Shown here piece by piece: positions 41,442 to 49,820 of a DNA stretch of 64,000 nt (position 1 is the first letter of the stretch; each line of letters opens with the position of its first letter). The notes under the pieces are model-generated. The model had not been told where the DNA came from. It worked only from the letters and a program-made list of their open reading frames with translations, and did no database searches. This stretch comes from Candidatus Eisenbacteria bacterium (GTDB lineage Bacteria > Eisenbacteria > RBG-16-71-46): contig JADLBL010000026.1 of assembly GCA_020847735.1 (NCBI GenBank), positions 35,083-99,082 on the forward strand, written 5' to 3'. Position numbers and translations under genes: made by a program.

Positions 41442-42761
41442 ATGGCCCTGCATGCGGCAGTCATCGGCGGCGGTATCACGGGACTGGCGACGGCCCTCGG
41501 TCTCACGGCGCGCGGCCTGAAGGTCACGTTGTTCGAAGGCGACCCCGACCTGGGGGGCCTGGGCGTTTCGTTCCCCTGGCGCGACACGCACCTCGAGCGC
41601 TTCTACCACTGCCTCCTTCCCGACGACGATTTTCTGCTCCCCGTCGTCACCGAGGCGGGTCTGGGCGGCGATCTGCTCTGGCGCGAGACGCTCATGGGCT
41701 TCATGTACCAGAAGCGGGTCTGGCCGCTGAACACGCCGCGCGACCTGCTCTCCTTCGGTCCGCTGACCGTGGTCGAGCGGCTTCGGATGGGGCTGATGAG
41801 TCTGCGCGCACGTTTCGGCGGACCGGGTCACCATCTCGACGGCATCACCGCCGAGGACTGGGTGCGCGAGATGGTCGGGGACCGCTGCTTCGAGGTGCTG
41901 TGGAAGCCGCTGCTCGCCGCCAAGATCGGCGACCACTACGCGGCGCTGCCGGCGCTCTGGCTGTCCAGCCGCATGAACCGCGAGAAGACCAGGGGGCCGG
42001 AGCGCAAGGGCTGCCTGCGGCACGGCTACCGCTCGCTCGTGGACGCGATCGCGCGCACGCTCGAGGGCCGCGGCGCCTCGATCCGCACCAGCACCCGGGT
42101 CGCGGCGATCGCCGAGGACGGGCCGCGCATGGCGGTTCAGATCGAGGGCTCCGGCCGCGAGACGTTCGACTTCGTGGTCTGCACCTCGCCGCTCGGACAG
42201 TTCCAGCGGATGACGCGCGGCCTGCCGGTGCCCGATTCGGTCGCCGGGCTCCAGCTGGACTACCAGGGCGTGGTGAGCGCGATCTTCCTGACCGGGAAGC
42301 CGCTCACCGACTACTACTGGATGCCGTGGGTGGACAGCGGCGCGACGGCCCAGGGCGTGATCGAGATGTCCAACCTGGTGCCGCTCGAGCGCACGCACGG
42401 GCTGCACGTGAACTACCTCGTCAACTACACGCATCGCGACAGCGATCTGTTCCGCCTGCCCGACGAGGATCTCCTCGCCCGCTACCGCTCGGATCTCGCC
42501 ACGCTCTTTCCGGAGGCCGCGGCGAGCGTCCGGGAGACGCACGTCTTCCGGGCGCCGTTCGTCGAGCCGATCTGGACGACCGGCTACGCGCGCCGGGTGC
42601 CGCCGACGAGCGTCCTCCCCGGGCGGCTCTACCTCGCGTGCACCGCGCAGGTCTATCCGCTGGTCAACTCCTGGAACTCCTGCTGCGGAGTCGTGAACGG
42701 GATGCTGCCGAGGTTGTTCGAGGAAGTCGGCGCGCACGCGGCGGCGAGGGCGAACGCATGA
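41442..42761 (+). CDS. NAD(P)/FAD-dependent oxidoreductase (protoporphyrinogen oxidase-like fold)
   Basis: A 439-residue flavin amine-oxidase-type protein. The dinucleotide motif AAVIGGGITGLATALGL starts at residue 5. LFEGDPDLGGLGVSF is the typical second block. The C-terminal FAD block is LYLACTAQVYPLVNSWNSC. Members of this family commonly sit next to GT2 glycosyltransferases in cell-surface glycan clusters, as here. The ATG of the GT2 gene overlaps its stop (ATGA). Substrate unknown; a role in modifying a lipid-linked or nucleotide sugar is inference. Confidence 0.82.
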   Translation: MALHAAVIGGGITGLATALGLTARGLKVTLFEGDPDLGGLGVSFPWRDTHLERFYHCLLPDDDFLLPVVTEAGLGGDLLWRETLMGFMYQKRVWPLNTPRDLLSFGPLTVVERLRMGLMSLRARFGGPGHHLDGITAEDWVREMVGDRCFEVLWKPLLAAKIGDHYAALPALWLSSRMNREKTRGPERKGCLRHGYRSLVDAIARTLEGRGASIRTSTRVAAIAEDGPRMAVQIEGSGRETFDFVVCTSPLGQFQRMTRGLPVPDSVAGLQLDYQGVVSAIFLTGKPLTDYYWMPWVDSGATAQGVIEMSNLVPLERTHGLHVNYLVNYTHRDSDLFRLPDEDLLARYRSDLATLFPEAAASVRETHVFRAPFVEPIWTTGYARRVPPTSVLPGRLYLACTAQVYPLVNSWNSCCGVVNGMLPRLFEEVGAHAAARANA

Positions 42762-43570
42762 TCTGGGTCGTCTTCCCGGCATGGAACGAGGAAAAGGTGA
42801 TCCGCCCGACGCTGCTGGCGCTCTGGCAGGCGTACCGCGGTCGCGATGACGCGTACACCGCCGTCCTGGTGGACGACGGCTCCACCGACGCGACGGTGGC
42901 CGAGGCCCGCGCGGCGGTCGAGCAGAGCGGCGGCGAACTCGCGCTGCAGGTGCTCTCGCACGAGCGCAATCGCGGGCTCGGAGCCGGGCTGCGCACGGGC
43001 ATCTACTGGGTGCTCGACCGGGCGGCGGACGACGACCTGCTGGTCACGCTCGATGCCGACAACACGCACCCGCCGGCGCTCATTCCCGAACTCGTGCAAA
43101 GGGTGAGAAACGGGGCGGATCTTGCGATCGCTTCACGTTATCGGTCCGGCGCCGAGGTCCATGGCGTCCCCGGCTATCGGCGCGCCCTGAGCGACGTGGC
43201 GAGCGTGCTGTTCCAGAGCCTCTACCCGATTCCCGGTGTTCGCGACTACACCTGCTGCTTTCGCGCCTACCGTATTCCGCTGCTGCGCCGCGCCCGCGCC
43301 GTCTACGGCGACCAGCTCTGCACCGCTCGCGGCTTCGAAGCGGTCATGGACCTGCTGTTGCGCCTCGGCCCCCTGGGCATGAAGGTCAGCGAGATGGGGT
43401 TCGTGCTCGATTACGGCGAGCGGGTCGGCCAGAGCAAGATGAAGGTGCTGCGCACCATCCGCTCGACGCTCGTGCTGCTCCTGCGCCGGCGCTGGGAGCT
43501 CATGACCCGGTACACGCCGCGCCGGCTCGCCGAGCTCGAGGCGTCCGCCGCGGTGAAGGCGCCGCGTTGA
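42758..43570 (+). CDS. Family 2 glycosyltransferase (polyprenyl-phosphate sugar synthase-like)
   Basis: A 270-residue GT-A enzyme. VVFPAWNEE opens the nucleotide fold, VLVDDGSTDAT and TLDADNTHPP are the DxD-type donor-binding blocks, and IASRYRSGAEVHGVPGYRRA is typical of dolichyl/undecaprenyl-phosphate mannose or glucose synthases. It would load a sugar on a lipid carrier, the donor that GT39-like membrane enzymes use; two such genes are close by. No C-terminal membrane helices. TTG of the next gene overlaps the stop. Confidence 0.88.
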   Translation: MIWVVFPAWNEEKVIRPTLLALWQAYRGRDDAYTAVLVDDGSTDATVAEARAAVEQSGGELALQVLSHERNRGLGAGLRTGIYWVLDRAADDDLLVTLDADNTHPPALIPELVQRVRNGADLAIASRYRSGAEVHGVPGYRRALSDVASVLFQSLYPIPGVRDYTCCFRAYRIPLLRRARAVYGDQLCTARGFEAVMDLLLRLGPLGMKVSEMGFVLDYGERVGQSKMKVLRTIRSTLVLLLRRRWELMTRYTPRRLAELEASAAVKAPR

Positions 43571-44643
43571 AGGTCGCGATCGTCGTCGGGACGCGTCCGG
43601 AGATCATCAAGATGGCGCCGCTCGTGCGTGCCTGCTCGGAGCGCGGCGTACCCTACAGGCTGCTGCACACCGGGCAGCACTACTCCTACGAGATGGACGG
43701 CGTATTCTTCGAGGAACTGGGCCTGCCCGCGCCGCACGCGAACCTCGAGGTGGGCTCGGGGACGCCGGCCTATCAGATCGGCGCCATCCTCGGCGGCATG
43801 GCGACCGCGATCGAGCGCGAACGGCCCGACTGGGTGCTCGTCGAAGGCGACACGAACTCGGTGCTGGCGGCCGCGCTCGCCGGACAGAAGCTGGGCGTGC
43901 GTGTCGGTCACGTCGAGGCCGGGCTGAGATCCTACGATCGGGGCATGCCGGAGGAGATCAACCGCATCCTCACCGACCACCTCTCGGACCACCTGTACGC
44001 GCCGACCGCACACGCGCGACGGACGCTTCTCGGCGAGGGCATCGGCGAGGCGCGCATCCGCGTGACCGGGAACACGGTGGTGGACGAACTGCTGCTGCAG
44101 CGGCCGCGCGCCGAGGCCAGGGGCGCCGCCGCGCGCTTCGGCGTCACGCCGAAGCGCTACGCGGTCGCGACCGTCCATCGCGCCGAGAACACCGATCAGG
44201 AGGCGCGGCTGCGAGGCATCGTCCGCGGACTGTCGGAGGCGGCCCGGTCCACCGGCCTCGAAATCCTGTGCGCGGTCCACCCGCGGACCACCCCGCGCCT
44301 CGCGGCGCTCGGCCTCGACTGGGGTCCGGGCGTGCGGGCGCTGCCGCCGCTTCCCTATCTCGATTTTCTCGGGCTGCACGCGCAGGCCGCGTTGACGCTG
44401 ACCGATTCCGGAGGCCTGCAGGAGGAGGCCTGCTGCCTGGGCGTCCCGTGCGTGACGCTGCGCGACAACACGGAACGGCCCGAGTCGGTGGAAGCCGGCG
44501 CCAACGTGCTGGTCGGCGCGGACGCGGAGGCGATCGTCTCCGGTGCGCGCCGGATGCTGGCCAGCCCCGGCGGATGGGCCAACCCGTTCGGCGATGGCCG
44601 CGCGGCGCATCACATCCTGGACGCGCTGCTGGGGGCCGGGTGA
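43567..44643 (+). CDS. wecB: UDP-N-acetylglucosamine 2-epimerase (non-hydrolysing)
   Basis: A 358-residue GT-B-fold epimerase that converts UDP-GlcNAc to UDP-ManNAc for surface polysaccharides. Blocks: VGTRPEIIKMAPL, HTGQHYSYEM, VEGDTNSVLAAALAG, HVEAGLRSYDRGMPEEINR, TVHRAEN and TDSGGLQEEACCLGVP. The start is TTG, overlapping the GT2 stop by 4 nt. It would use UDP-GlcNAc such as that made by the GlmU-like protein at 16.2 kb. Confidence 0.95.
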   Translation: MKVAIVVGTRPEIIKMAPLVRACSERGVPYRLLHTGQHYSYEMDGVFFEELGLPAPHANLEVGSGTPAYQIGAILGGMATAIERERPDWVLVEGDTNSVLAAALAGQKLGVRVGHVEAGLRSYDRGMPEEINRILTDHLSDHLYAPTAHARRTLLGEGIGEARIRVTGNTVVDELLLQRPRAEARGAAARFGVTPKRYAVATVHRAENTDQEARLRGIVRGLSEAARSTGLEILCAVHPRTTPRLAALGLDWGPGVRALPPLPYLDFLGLHAQAALTLTDSGGLQEEACCLGVPCVTLRDNTERPESVEAGANVLVGADAEAIVSGARRMLASPGGWANPFGDGRAAHHILDALLGAG

Positions 44644-46211
44644 GCGGCGCACGCGACCGGACCCGGTCCGGCGGGCGGCTCGCGCAACTCGGGCCGATCG
44701 CGGCGCTCGCGGTCGCGGCCGTGCTGAGACTGCACCGCCTCGGCGCCCGTCCGGTCTGGACCGACGAGGGCTCCACGTGGACGGCGGCGACGCTGCCGAT
44801 CACCGAGTTGCTGCACCGCTGCGTGACGCGCGACGCCAGCCCGCCGCTCTTCTACCTCGTGACCTCGCTGGCCCTGCGGGGCGCGGACGACGAGTGGCAC
44901 CTGCGGATCTTCCCCGCGCTCGCCTCGCTGGTCCTCGTCTGGCTCACCTATCGCCTCGCCCGGCTGGGGCTCGGTCGGGGATGGTCCACGCTCGCCGCGT
45001 TGCTGACCGCGCTCTCGCCGCATCAGCTCCAGTACGCGCAGGAATCCCGCACCTACGTGCCGGTCGCGGCCTGCATGGTCGGGGCGATGTACGTCTACGC
45101 GCGCCTGCAGCAGCGCCCGGGACCGCAGCGCTGGCTGCCGCTCGTCCTGCTGACCGCCGCCGGACTGTGGATGCAGACCATCGCGGCGCTGGGCGTCGCC
45201 GCGCAGGGACTGATCGCCGTCCTCACCCCCACCGGCCGCCGGCGTTTCTGGCCGTGGGCCGGGGCGATGGCCGTCGCCGGCGTGCTCTACCTGCCGTGGC
45301 TGATCTACAGCCGCACGATGGCGGAACACCTCGGACAGTCGCACTGGTACATCCCCGAGGCTTCGCCGCACGCCGTCTTCAACGTGCTGCGTTCGGTCCT
45401 CGTCTCGCCCTTTCCGCTCGTCACCGCGCCGCGCGGCTCGTTGTACCCGGGCCTTGGCGAGTACCTGCCGCACGTGCTCGCCTACGTTCTGCTCGCGGTG
45501 CCCTCGGTGCTCGCGCTGGTGCTGACGCTGCCGCTGGTGCGCGAGCGGAGCGCGCCGGGTTTCGTTTCGCGGTTCTGCTGGCTGGCCTGGGCGGCGCCGG
45601 TCGCGATCGTGGTCGCCGTTTCGGTCCGACAGTCGCTCCTGCTGCCACGATACTTCGTCTTCCTCGGGCCCTTCCTGTCGGTGCTGCTCGCGCTGGGAGT
45701 CTCCCGGGTGCGGCCCGCGGCGGGCCGGGTGGTGCTCGCCGCCTGGCTGATCGCCCTCACGTTCCTCGGGTTGTTCCGATACGACCGCGATTTCACCAAG
45801 GAGCCGTGGCGTCAGGTCGCCGAGCACATCCGCGGCACGTCGCCTCCCGGCCGAACGGCCGTGCTGGTCCCCTTCGACGCCGACCCGCTCCTTTACTACC
45901 TGCGGGACGGACGCTCGGGAATCCTGCCGATCGAGGTGCACCATCCGCAGCGCCCGTTCTCGGCCGGATTCACGCCGAAGCAGCTGGTGGAGGCGGCCGG
46001 GGCCGCACGGCTTCGCAGCCGCGATTACGACGACGTGTGGGTGATCGTCCGCAGCGCCGGCAACGCCGACCGGCGGGAGCTCGCCGACCGCACGCTCGCC
46101 ATCGCGGCCGAGGGCCGCGCCCGGGTGGAGGATCGCGCGTGGACCTCGTACAACGCTCCGCTGTACGTCGAACGCTTCGTCCGGCGGGCGCGGAACGACT
46201 CGACACCCTGA
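44640..46211 (+). CDS. Polytopic membrane glycosyltransferase-39-like protein
   Basis: A 523-residue protein with about ten hydrophobic helices. The first loop PVWTDEGSTWTAATLPITEL carries the Asp-Glu pair expected for a GT39-type lipid-sugar transferase, and HQLQYAQESRTYVP is the second conserved loop of the group. A C-terminal soluble part follows (PFDADPLLYYLRDG). GTG start overlaps wecB by 4 nt, so it belongs to the same transcript as the FAD oxidoreductase, GT2 and WecB. Probably transfers the sugar made by the cluster to an extracytoplasmic acceptor. Confidence 0.8.
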   Translation: MSGARDRTRSGGRLAQLGPIAALAVAAVLRLHRLGARPVWTDEGSTWTAATLPITELLHRCVTRDASPPLFYLVTSLALRGADDEWHLRIFPALASLVLVWLTYRLARLGLGRGWSTLAALLTALSPHQLQYAQESRTYVPVAACMVGAMYVYARLQQRPGPQRWLPLVLLTAAGLWMQTIAALGVAAQGLIAVLTPTGRRRFWPWAGAMAVAGVLYLPWLIYSRTMAEHLGQSHWYIPEASPHAVFNVLRSVLVSPFPLVTAPRGSLYPGLGEYLPHVLAYVLLAVPSVLALVLTLPLVRERSAPGFVSRFCWLAWAAPVAIVVAVSVRQSLLLPRYFVFLGPFLSVLLALGVSRVRPAAGRVVLAAWLIALTFLGLFRYDRDFTKEPWRQVAEHIRGTSPPGRTAVLVPFDADPLLYYLRDGRSGILPIEVHHPQRPFSAGFTPKQLVEAAGAARLRSRDYDDVWVIVRSAGNADRRELADRTLAIAAEGRARVEDRAWTSYNAPLYVERFVRRARNDSTP

Positions 46212-46327
46212 AGCGTCCGTCCGCGGCGCCGTGCGGGCGGCGGGCCGGGACGGCGGGCACAGCGTGTATGCTCGGCCGGCGATGCGGCAGCGGGCACGAC
46301 GGGACCAGGCCGGGAACCGGGGACGAA

Positions 46328-46792
46328 ATGCTGCGAGGACTGGGAAGGTGGCTGAACAGCCTGGGCGCGGGTGGTGAATCCGCGGGAGAGGTTCCGGTCG
46401 AGGTGGCGGCGGCCGCGCTGCTGCTGGAATCCGCGGCGGCGGACGACGAGCTGCACGCCTTCGAGCAGGCGGCGATCGCGCAGGTCCTCGCCGGCCACTT
46501 CTCGCTCGATGCCGCCGGCGTCGAGGCGGTGATCGCCCGCGCCGAACAGGCGCGCCGAGAAGCCATCGATCTGCACGGCTTCACCACCGTGCTCGTGCGG
46601 AATCACGACGAACGCCGCCGTCTGGCGCTGGTCGAGGCGCTGTGGCGCGTCGTCCTCGCCGACGGACAGCTCACCGCCCACGAAGGCATCCTCGCGCGCA
46701 AGCTCGGCAACCTGCTCGACCTGCGGCCCGAGGACGTTTCGATCGCCATCCGCCGCGCCCGCGGCGAGCGCCTGCCCTGGCCGGGAGCCTGA
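46328..46792 (+). CDS. TerB-like helical protein
   Basis: A 154-residue all-alpha protein with the TerB/DjlA-type acidic repeats: ESAAADDELHAFEQAAI and WRVVLADGQLTAHEGILARK, the second with the Asp-Gly metal-binding-like motif. The family is linked to tellurite resistance and stress, but most members are uncharacterised. The gene is 116 nt after the glycan cluster; a TATGCT -10-like hexamer at 46267-46272 suggests its own promoter. Confidence 0.85.
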   Translation: MLRGLGRWLNSLGAGGESAGEVPVEVAAAALLLESAAADDELHAFEQAAIAQVLAGHFSLDAAGVEAVIARAEQARREAIDLHGFTTVLVRNHDERRRLALVEALWRVVLADGQLTAHEGILARKLGNLLDLRPEDVSIAIRRARGERLPWPGA

Positions 46793-46820
46793 ACGAAACG
46801 AGGCGCAGGTGCGGGATCGC

Positions 46821-48239
46821 TCAGCGCCCGCGAGGTGCGCCCCCGGGCAGACGGCCGAAATCCACGTCACCGCTCGCCGCGAGCACGAGCAGCGCGGCGT
46901 AGCCGGCGATGTTTTCGCGCAGCAGCGCCGGGTCCACCTTGTCGAAGGTGTCGTTGGCCGAATGATGCAGGTCGAAGTAGGGCCGCGCGTCGGTGCTCAA
47001 CTCGAATGCGGGCACCCCGCGCGAGCTGAGCGGCCCGGTGTCGGCGCCGCCACGCGTGCCGTTGCCCACGTACTCGGTGCAGATCGGCGCGAGCACCGAC
47101 AGGATCGGCTCGACCAACGCTTCGCGGCCCGGGCCGAAACCGGTCGCGAGCCCCCAGACGTCGAACGCGCCCAGGTCCGACTCCATCGCCGCCACGTGCC
47201 GGTCCATCTCCGCGGCGTGGCGCTCGGCGTAGCCGCGTCCGCCCGAGAGGCCGAACTCCTCGTTCGCGAACAGCACGACCCGAATCGTGTGCCGGAGCGC
47301 TCCCTGCGCGGCGGCGAGCTTCGCGGCCGCGATCATCGTCGCGACGCCCGCACCGTCGTCGTGGGCGCCCTGCGCGAGGTCCCACGAGTCGAGGTGCCCG
47401 CCCGCCACGACGATGCCGGGCGCCGGACCTCGTCCCGGGATTTCGCCGATCACGTTCGCGGAGCGCTCCTCGGGGAGCGAGCGCGAGGTGTTGCTCATGC
47501 GCATCCGCACCGGACGGCCGCTCGCCAGCTGGCGGTCGAGAAGGTCGGCGTCGGGCGCCGAGAGCGCGAGCGCGGCGATGCGCGTCCCGGTCGAGTCGTA
47601 GCGCATCGCGCCGGCATGGGGTTCGCGGTTCGAATCGGTGCCCACCGAACGGATCACGACGCCGACCGCGCCCAGCTTCGCCGCCTCGGCGGCGCCGCGC
47701 CCGCGCACCGCCACGGCGACGCCGTAGCCCGCGCCGGTGCGCACGCGCTCCATGCGCCCGCGGAAGAACACGATCTTGCCGCGCACCCGGGCCTCGCCGA
47801 GCGATTTGAGGTCGTCGAGCGACTGGGCGGCGACGACCTCGGCCTCGACGCCGCTCGCCGGCGTCGCGACGCTGCCGCCCAGCGCGACGGCGACCATCGG
47901 TTGCGGCCACGGCGCGGTGATCTCGACGCGGCACTCGCCGCGCTCCCAGTGCGGGACGGTGACCGACTCGGCGCGGACGTTCGCGAAGCCGAGGCGCTCG
48001 AGCGTCGCCAGCGCCCACGCGACCGCCCGGCGGTCACCCGCCGAGCCCGCGGGCCGCGGGCCGACCTCGGTGCACAGCGCACGCAGCACGTCGTAGCCCA
48101 CGTCGTCGCGCAGCCCCGCATCGCGTGCGGCCCGCGCGCGGGCAAGCGTCGCGGGCGAGAAGGTTTCGGCCGCGAACGCCGCGCAGGCGCAGGCGGAGAG
48201 CACGAGCATTCCAGCCGCGGCAGCGAGTCCGAGTCGCAC
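46821..48239 (-). CDS. Secreted M28-family zinc aminopeptidase
   Basis: A 472-residue peptidase with a signal peptide (GLAAAAGMLVLSACACAAFA; the C residues could also form a lipobox). A PA-type insert domain occupies the middle (VRGKIVFFRGRME). Catalytic blocks of M28: GGHLDSWDLAQGAHDDGAGV, with His and Asp ligands, ANEEFGLSGG with the catalytic Glu pair, SDLGAFD and HHSANDTFDKVDP. It should cleave N-terminal residues from peptides in the periplasm or outside. GTG start with GGGAG upstream. It converges with the TerB-like gene. Confidence 0.9.
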   Translation of the reverse strand: MRLGLAAAAGMLVLSACACAAFAAETFSPATLARARAARDAGLRDDVGYDVLRALCTEVGPRPAGSAGDRRAVAWALATLERLGFANVRAESVTVPHWERGECRVEITAPWPQPMVAVALGGSVATPASGVEAEVVAAQSLDDLKSLGEARVRGKIVFFRGRMERVRTGAGYGVAVAVRGRGAAEAAKLGAVGVVIRSVGTDSNREPHAGAMRYDSTGTRIAALALSAPDADLLDRQLASGRPVRMRMSNTSRSLPEERSANVIGEIPGRGPAPGIVVAGGHLDSWDLAQGAHDDGAGVATMIAAAKLAAAQGALRHTIRVVLFANEEFGLSGGRGYAERHAAEMDRHVAAMESDLGAFDVWGLATGFGPGREALVEPILSVLAPICTEYVGNGTRGGADTGPLSSRGVPAFELSTDARPYFDLHHSANDTFDKVDPALLRENIAGYAALLVLAASGDVDFGRLPGGAPRGR

Positions 48240-48333
48240 GGTAACTCCCGGGTCTGGGGTGGCGCCGGCGCGGGTTCAACCGCCGCGGCCGGCGGAGCGG
48301 CGCAAACGCGACGTCGCATCCTGGGTTTCGACC

Positions 48334-48363
48334 GAGAACGCCCCGCGGCCGCGCGGCGTTCTC
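48334..48363 (-). terminator. 9-bp hairpin between the anti-sigma and M28 peptidase genes
   Basis: Arms GAGAACGCC and GGCGTTCTC with a 12-nt GC-only centre that is itself palindromic (a NotI-like site). It lies 39 nt downstream of the anti-sigma stop, and also close to the predicted 5' end of the M28 transcript. No T-run follows. It may terminate the sigma operon or fold the M28 leader. Confidence 0.4.
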
Positions 48364-48369
48364 AGACGG

Positions 48370-48379
48370 AACCTAGCAG
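48370..48379 (-). promoter_or_regulatory. Candidate extended -10 of the M28 peptidase gene
   Basis: The minus strand reads GCTGCTAGGTT: a TGC extension plus TAGGTT. The predicted start near 48363 would put the adjacent hairpin at the very 5' end of a ~125-nt leader. No -35 is recognisable. Confidence 0.35.
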
Positions 48380-48401
48380 CTTCCCGGGTCCGCTGCCCCC
48401 T

Positions 48402-49082
48402 CTAGCGAAACTCGACCGGAACCGGCTCCGACATGCCGAGGATCCGGCCGCCGTTGAGTGCGTCAATCTCGACCAGCAGCGGAATGCCCGGCGCGACGCC
48501 GGGGGGCAGCGCGTCCCGCGCGATCAACAGCTCGTTCGCGCGCACGTCGCGCACGCGCCCGACTTCGCGCAGATCGGCCGAGAGGAACACGACGTCGTAC
48601 GACTCGGCGCCCGCGACCGCCGGCCACGACAGCCGCCAGCCGGCCGGGGTCACGCTCACCGAGGCCGCGCTCGTCGGCGCCGATGCGCCGCGCTCCAGCC
48701 GATCGGCGGGCCCGCGCGTCGTCAGCCACAGCGAGGCCGCCACGATCGCCAGCGCCGCGAAGGCTCCGGCGAATCGGACCGCGGGGGGCGCGAACAGCCG
48801 CGCAAGCCAGCCGGCGCCATCCCGTCCCGCCGTCGCCCGCGTGGGCAGGATCCGCTGCGGGGTATCCCCGGTCAGGGACTCGATCACCGCGTCGAGCCGC
48901 ACCCGCGCGGGCCCGGCCCCCGCCTCGGCCGGCAGCGCGTCACCCTCGCGCTCGAACTCCGCGATCGCCAGCAGCGCCGCGCGGCATCTCGGGCAGGTCT
49001 CGGCGTGCGCCCGCTCGGGCGAGCCCTCGGGCAGGTCGCGGACGCGCGCCAGCTCCTCGATGGGGACGCAGCGTGGATCCAT
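48402..49082 (-). CDS. Zinc-type anti-sigma factor with FN3-like extracytoplasmic domain
   Basis: A 226-residue transmembrane regulator. The N-terminal AHAETCPRCRA has the H-x3-C-x2-C zinc motif of ZAS anti-sigma factors. One membrane helix (about 104-122, RFAGAFAALAIVAASLWL) separates the cytosolic part from a ~100-residue outer domain. That domain has WRLSWPAVAGAESYDVVFL, the pattern of a fibronectin type III domain. It should hold the adjacent ECF sigma factor until a signal arrives. I use the ATG at 49082 (GAGGAG 5 nt upstream), which overlaps the sigma stop. Confidence 0.82.
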   Translation of the reverse strand: MDPRCVPIEELARVRDLPEGSPERAHAETCPRCRAALLAIAEFEREGDALPAEAGAGPARVRLDAVIESLTGDTPQRILPTRATAGRDGAGWLARLFAPPAVRFAGAFAALAIVAASLWLTTRGPADRLERGASAPTSAASVSVTPAGWRLSWPAVAGAESYDVVFLSADLREVGRVRDVRANELLIARDALPPGVAPGIPLLVEIDALNGGRILGMSEPVPVEFR

Positions 49083-49666
49083 CACGGCTCCTCCTCACCG
49101 CGGCCGCCCTGCTCGAGCGCCGCCTTCAGCTTCCGGCGCGCGGTCTGCAGCAGCGTACGCGCGCCGGATTGCTCCTTCAGTTCGAGCACCCGGGTGATGT
49201 CCTCGACCGGCATGCCCTCCCAGGCCTTCAACCACAGCGCCGTCTGCTCGAGGGGCGACAACGTCTCGCGCATGGCCGACAGGACCCGGTCCTCCCACTC
49301 TCGTCGCTCGAACGCCTCCTCCGGCCCGACCGAAGGCTCCGCGAGCAGAAACAGCTCCACTTCATCCGCCTGCTTCGGTCGCGACCGCCTCAGAGCGGCC
49401 AGGCAGCGGTTGCGAACGATCGCGTAGATCCACGACGTGACCGCAGCCCGGGGCTCGAATCGGGGCAGCGCCCGGTGCACCAGCACGAGACACTCCTGAG
49501 CGAGATCCTCGGCCAGTTCGCGTTCGCCCACCATCCGCCAGCACCAGGCGTGGACCCGGGAGCGCCAGCGCGTCAGCAGCTCCCGCTCCGCCTGGCGTGC
49601 CTCCGGGGTTCCCGGACGCGCCTGGAAGAGTTGGACGAGCTCGAGGTCCGTCCGCGGCTCGTTCAT
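49082..49666 (-). CDS. ECF-family RNA polymerase sigma factor
   Basis: A 194-residue sigma-70 family factor with regions 2 and 4 only. Region 2 shows ELAEDLAQECLVLVHRALPRFEP and VTSWIYAIVRNRCL (split over 2.1-2.4). Region 4 has LSPLEQTALWLKAWEGMPVEDI and the helix-turn-helix LELKEQSGARTLL. The anti-sigma gene overlaps its stop. A TAGCAT hexamer at 49745-49740 on the minus strand could serve as -10, but the region has no obvious autoregulatory duplicate near other genes. Confidence 0.93.
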   Translation of the reverse strand: MNEPRTDLELVQLFQARPGTPEARQAERELLTRWRSRVHAWCWRMVGERELAEDLAQECLVLVHRALPRFEPRAAVTSWIYAIVRNRCLAALRRSRPKQADEVELFLLAEPSVGPEEAFERREWEDRVLSAMRETLSPLEQTALWLKAWEGMPVEDITRVLELKEQSGARTLLQTARRKLKAALEQGGRGEEEP

Positions 49667-49748
49667 GACATGGAACGCGGGGGGGCGGCGGATGTCACAG
49701 GGCGTCGCGGGCGCGTGGATGGCGGAGGCATGGGTGCGGATGCTACCG

Positions 49749-49765
49749 AAAAAGCCGTGTCGGCT
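49749..49765 (-). terminator. Short hairpin with T-run after the CHAT gene
   Basis: AGCCG-ACA-CGGCT followed by TTTTCGG on the minus strand, 56 nt after the CHAT stop. The 5-bp stem is short, but it is GC-rich and carries a five-T tract, so it probably ends the valS-CHAT transcript. Confidence 0.45.
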
Positions 49766-49820
49766 CCCAGGTCCGCGCCGGGCGCGGAAAGAGCGGCCCG
49801 GAAAAGCGGTCCCGAAGCGC

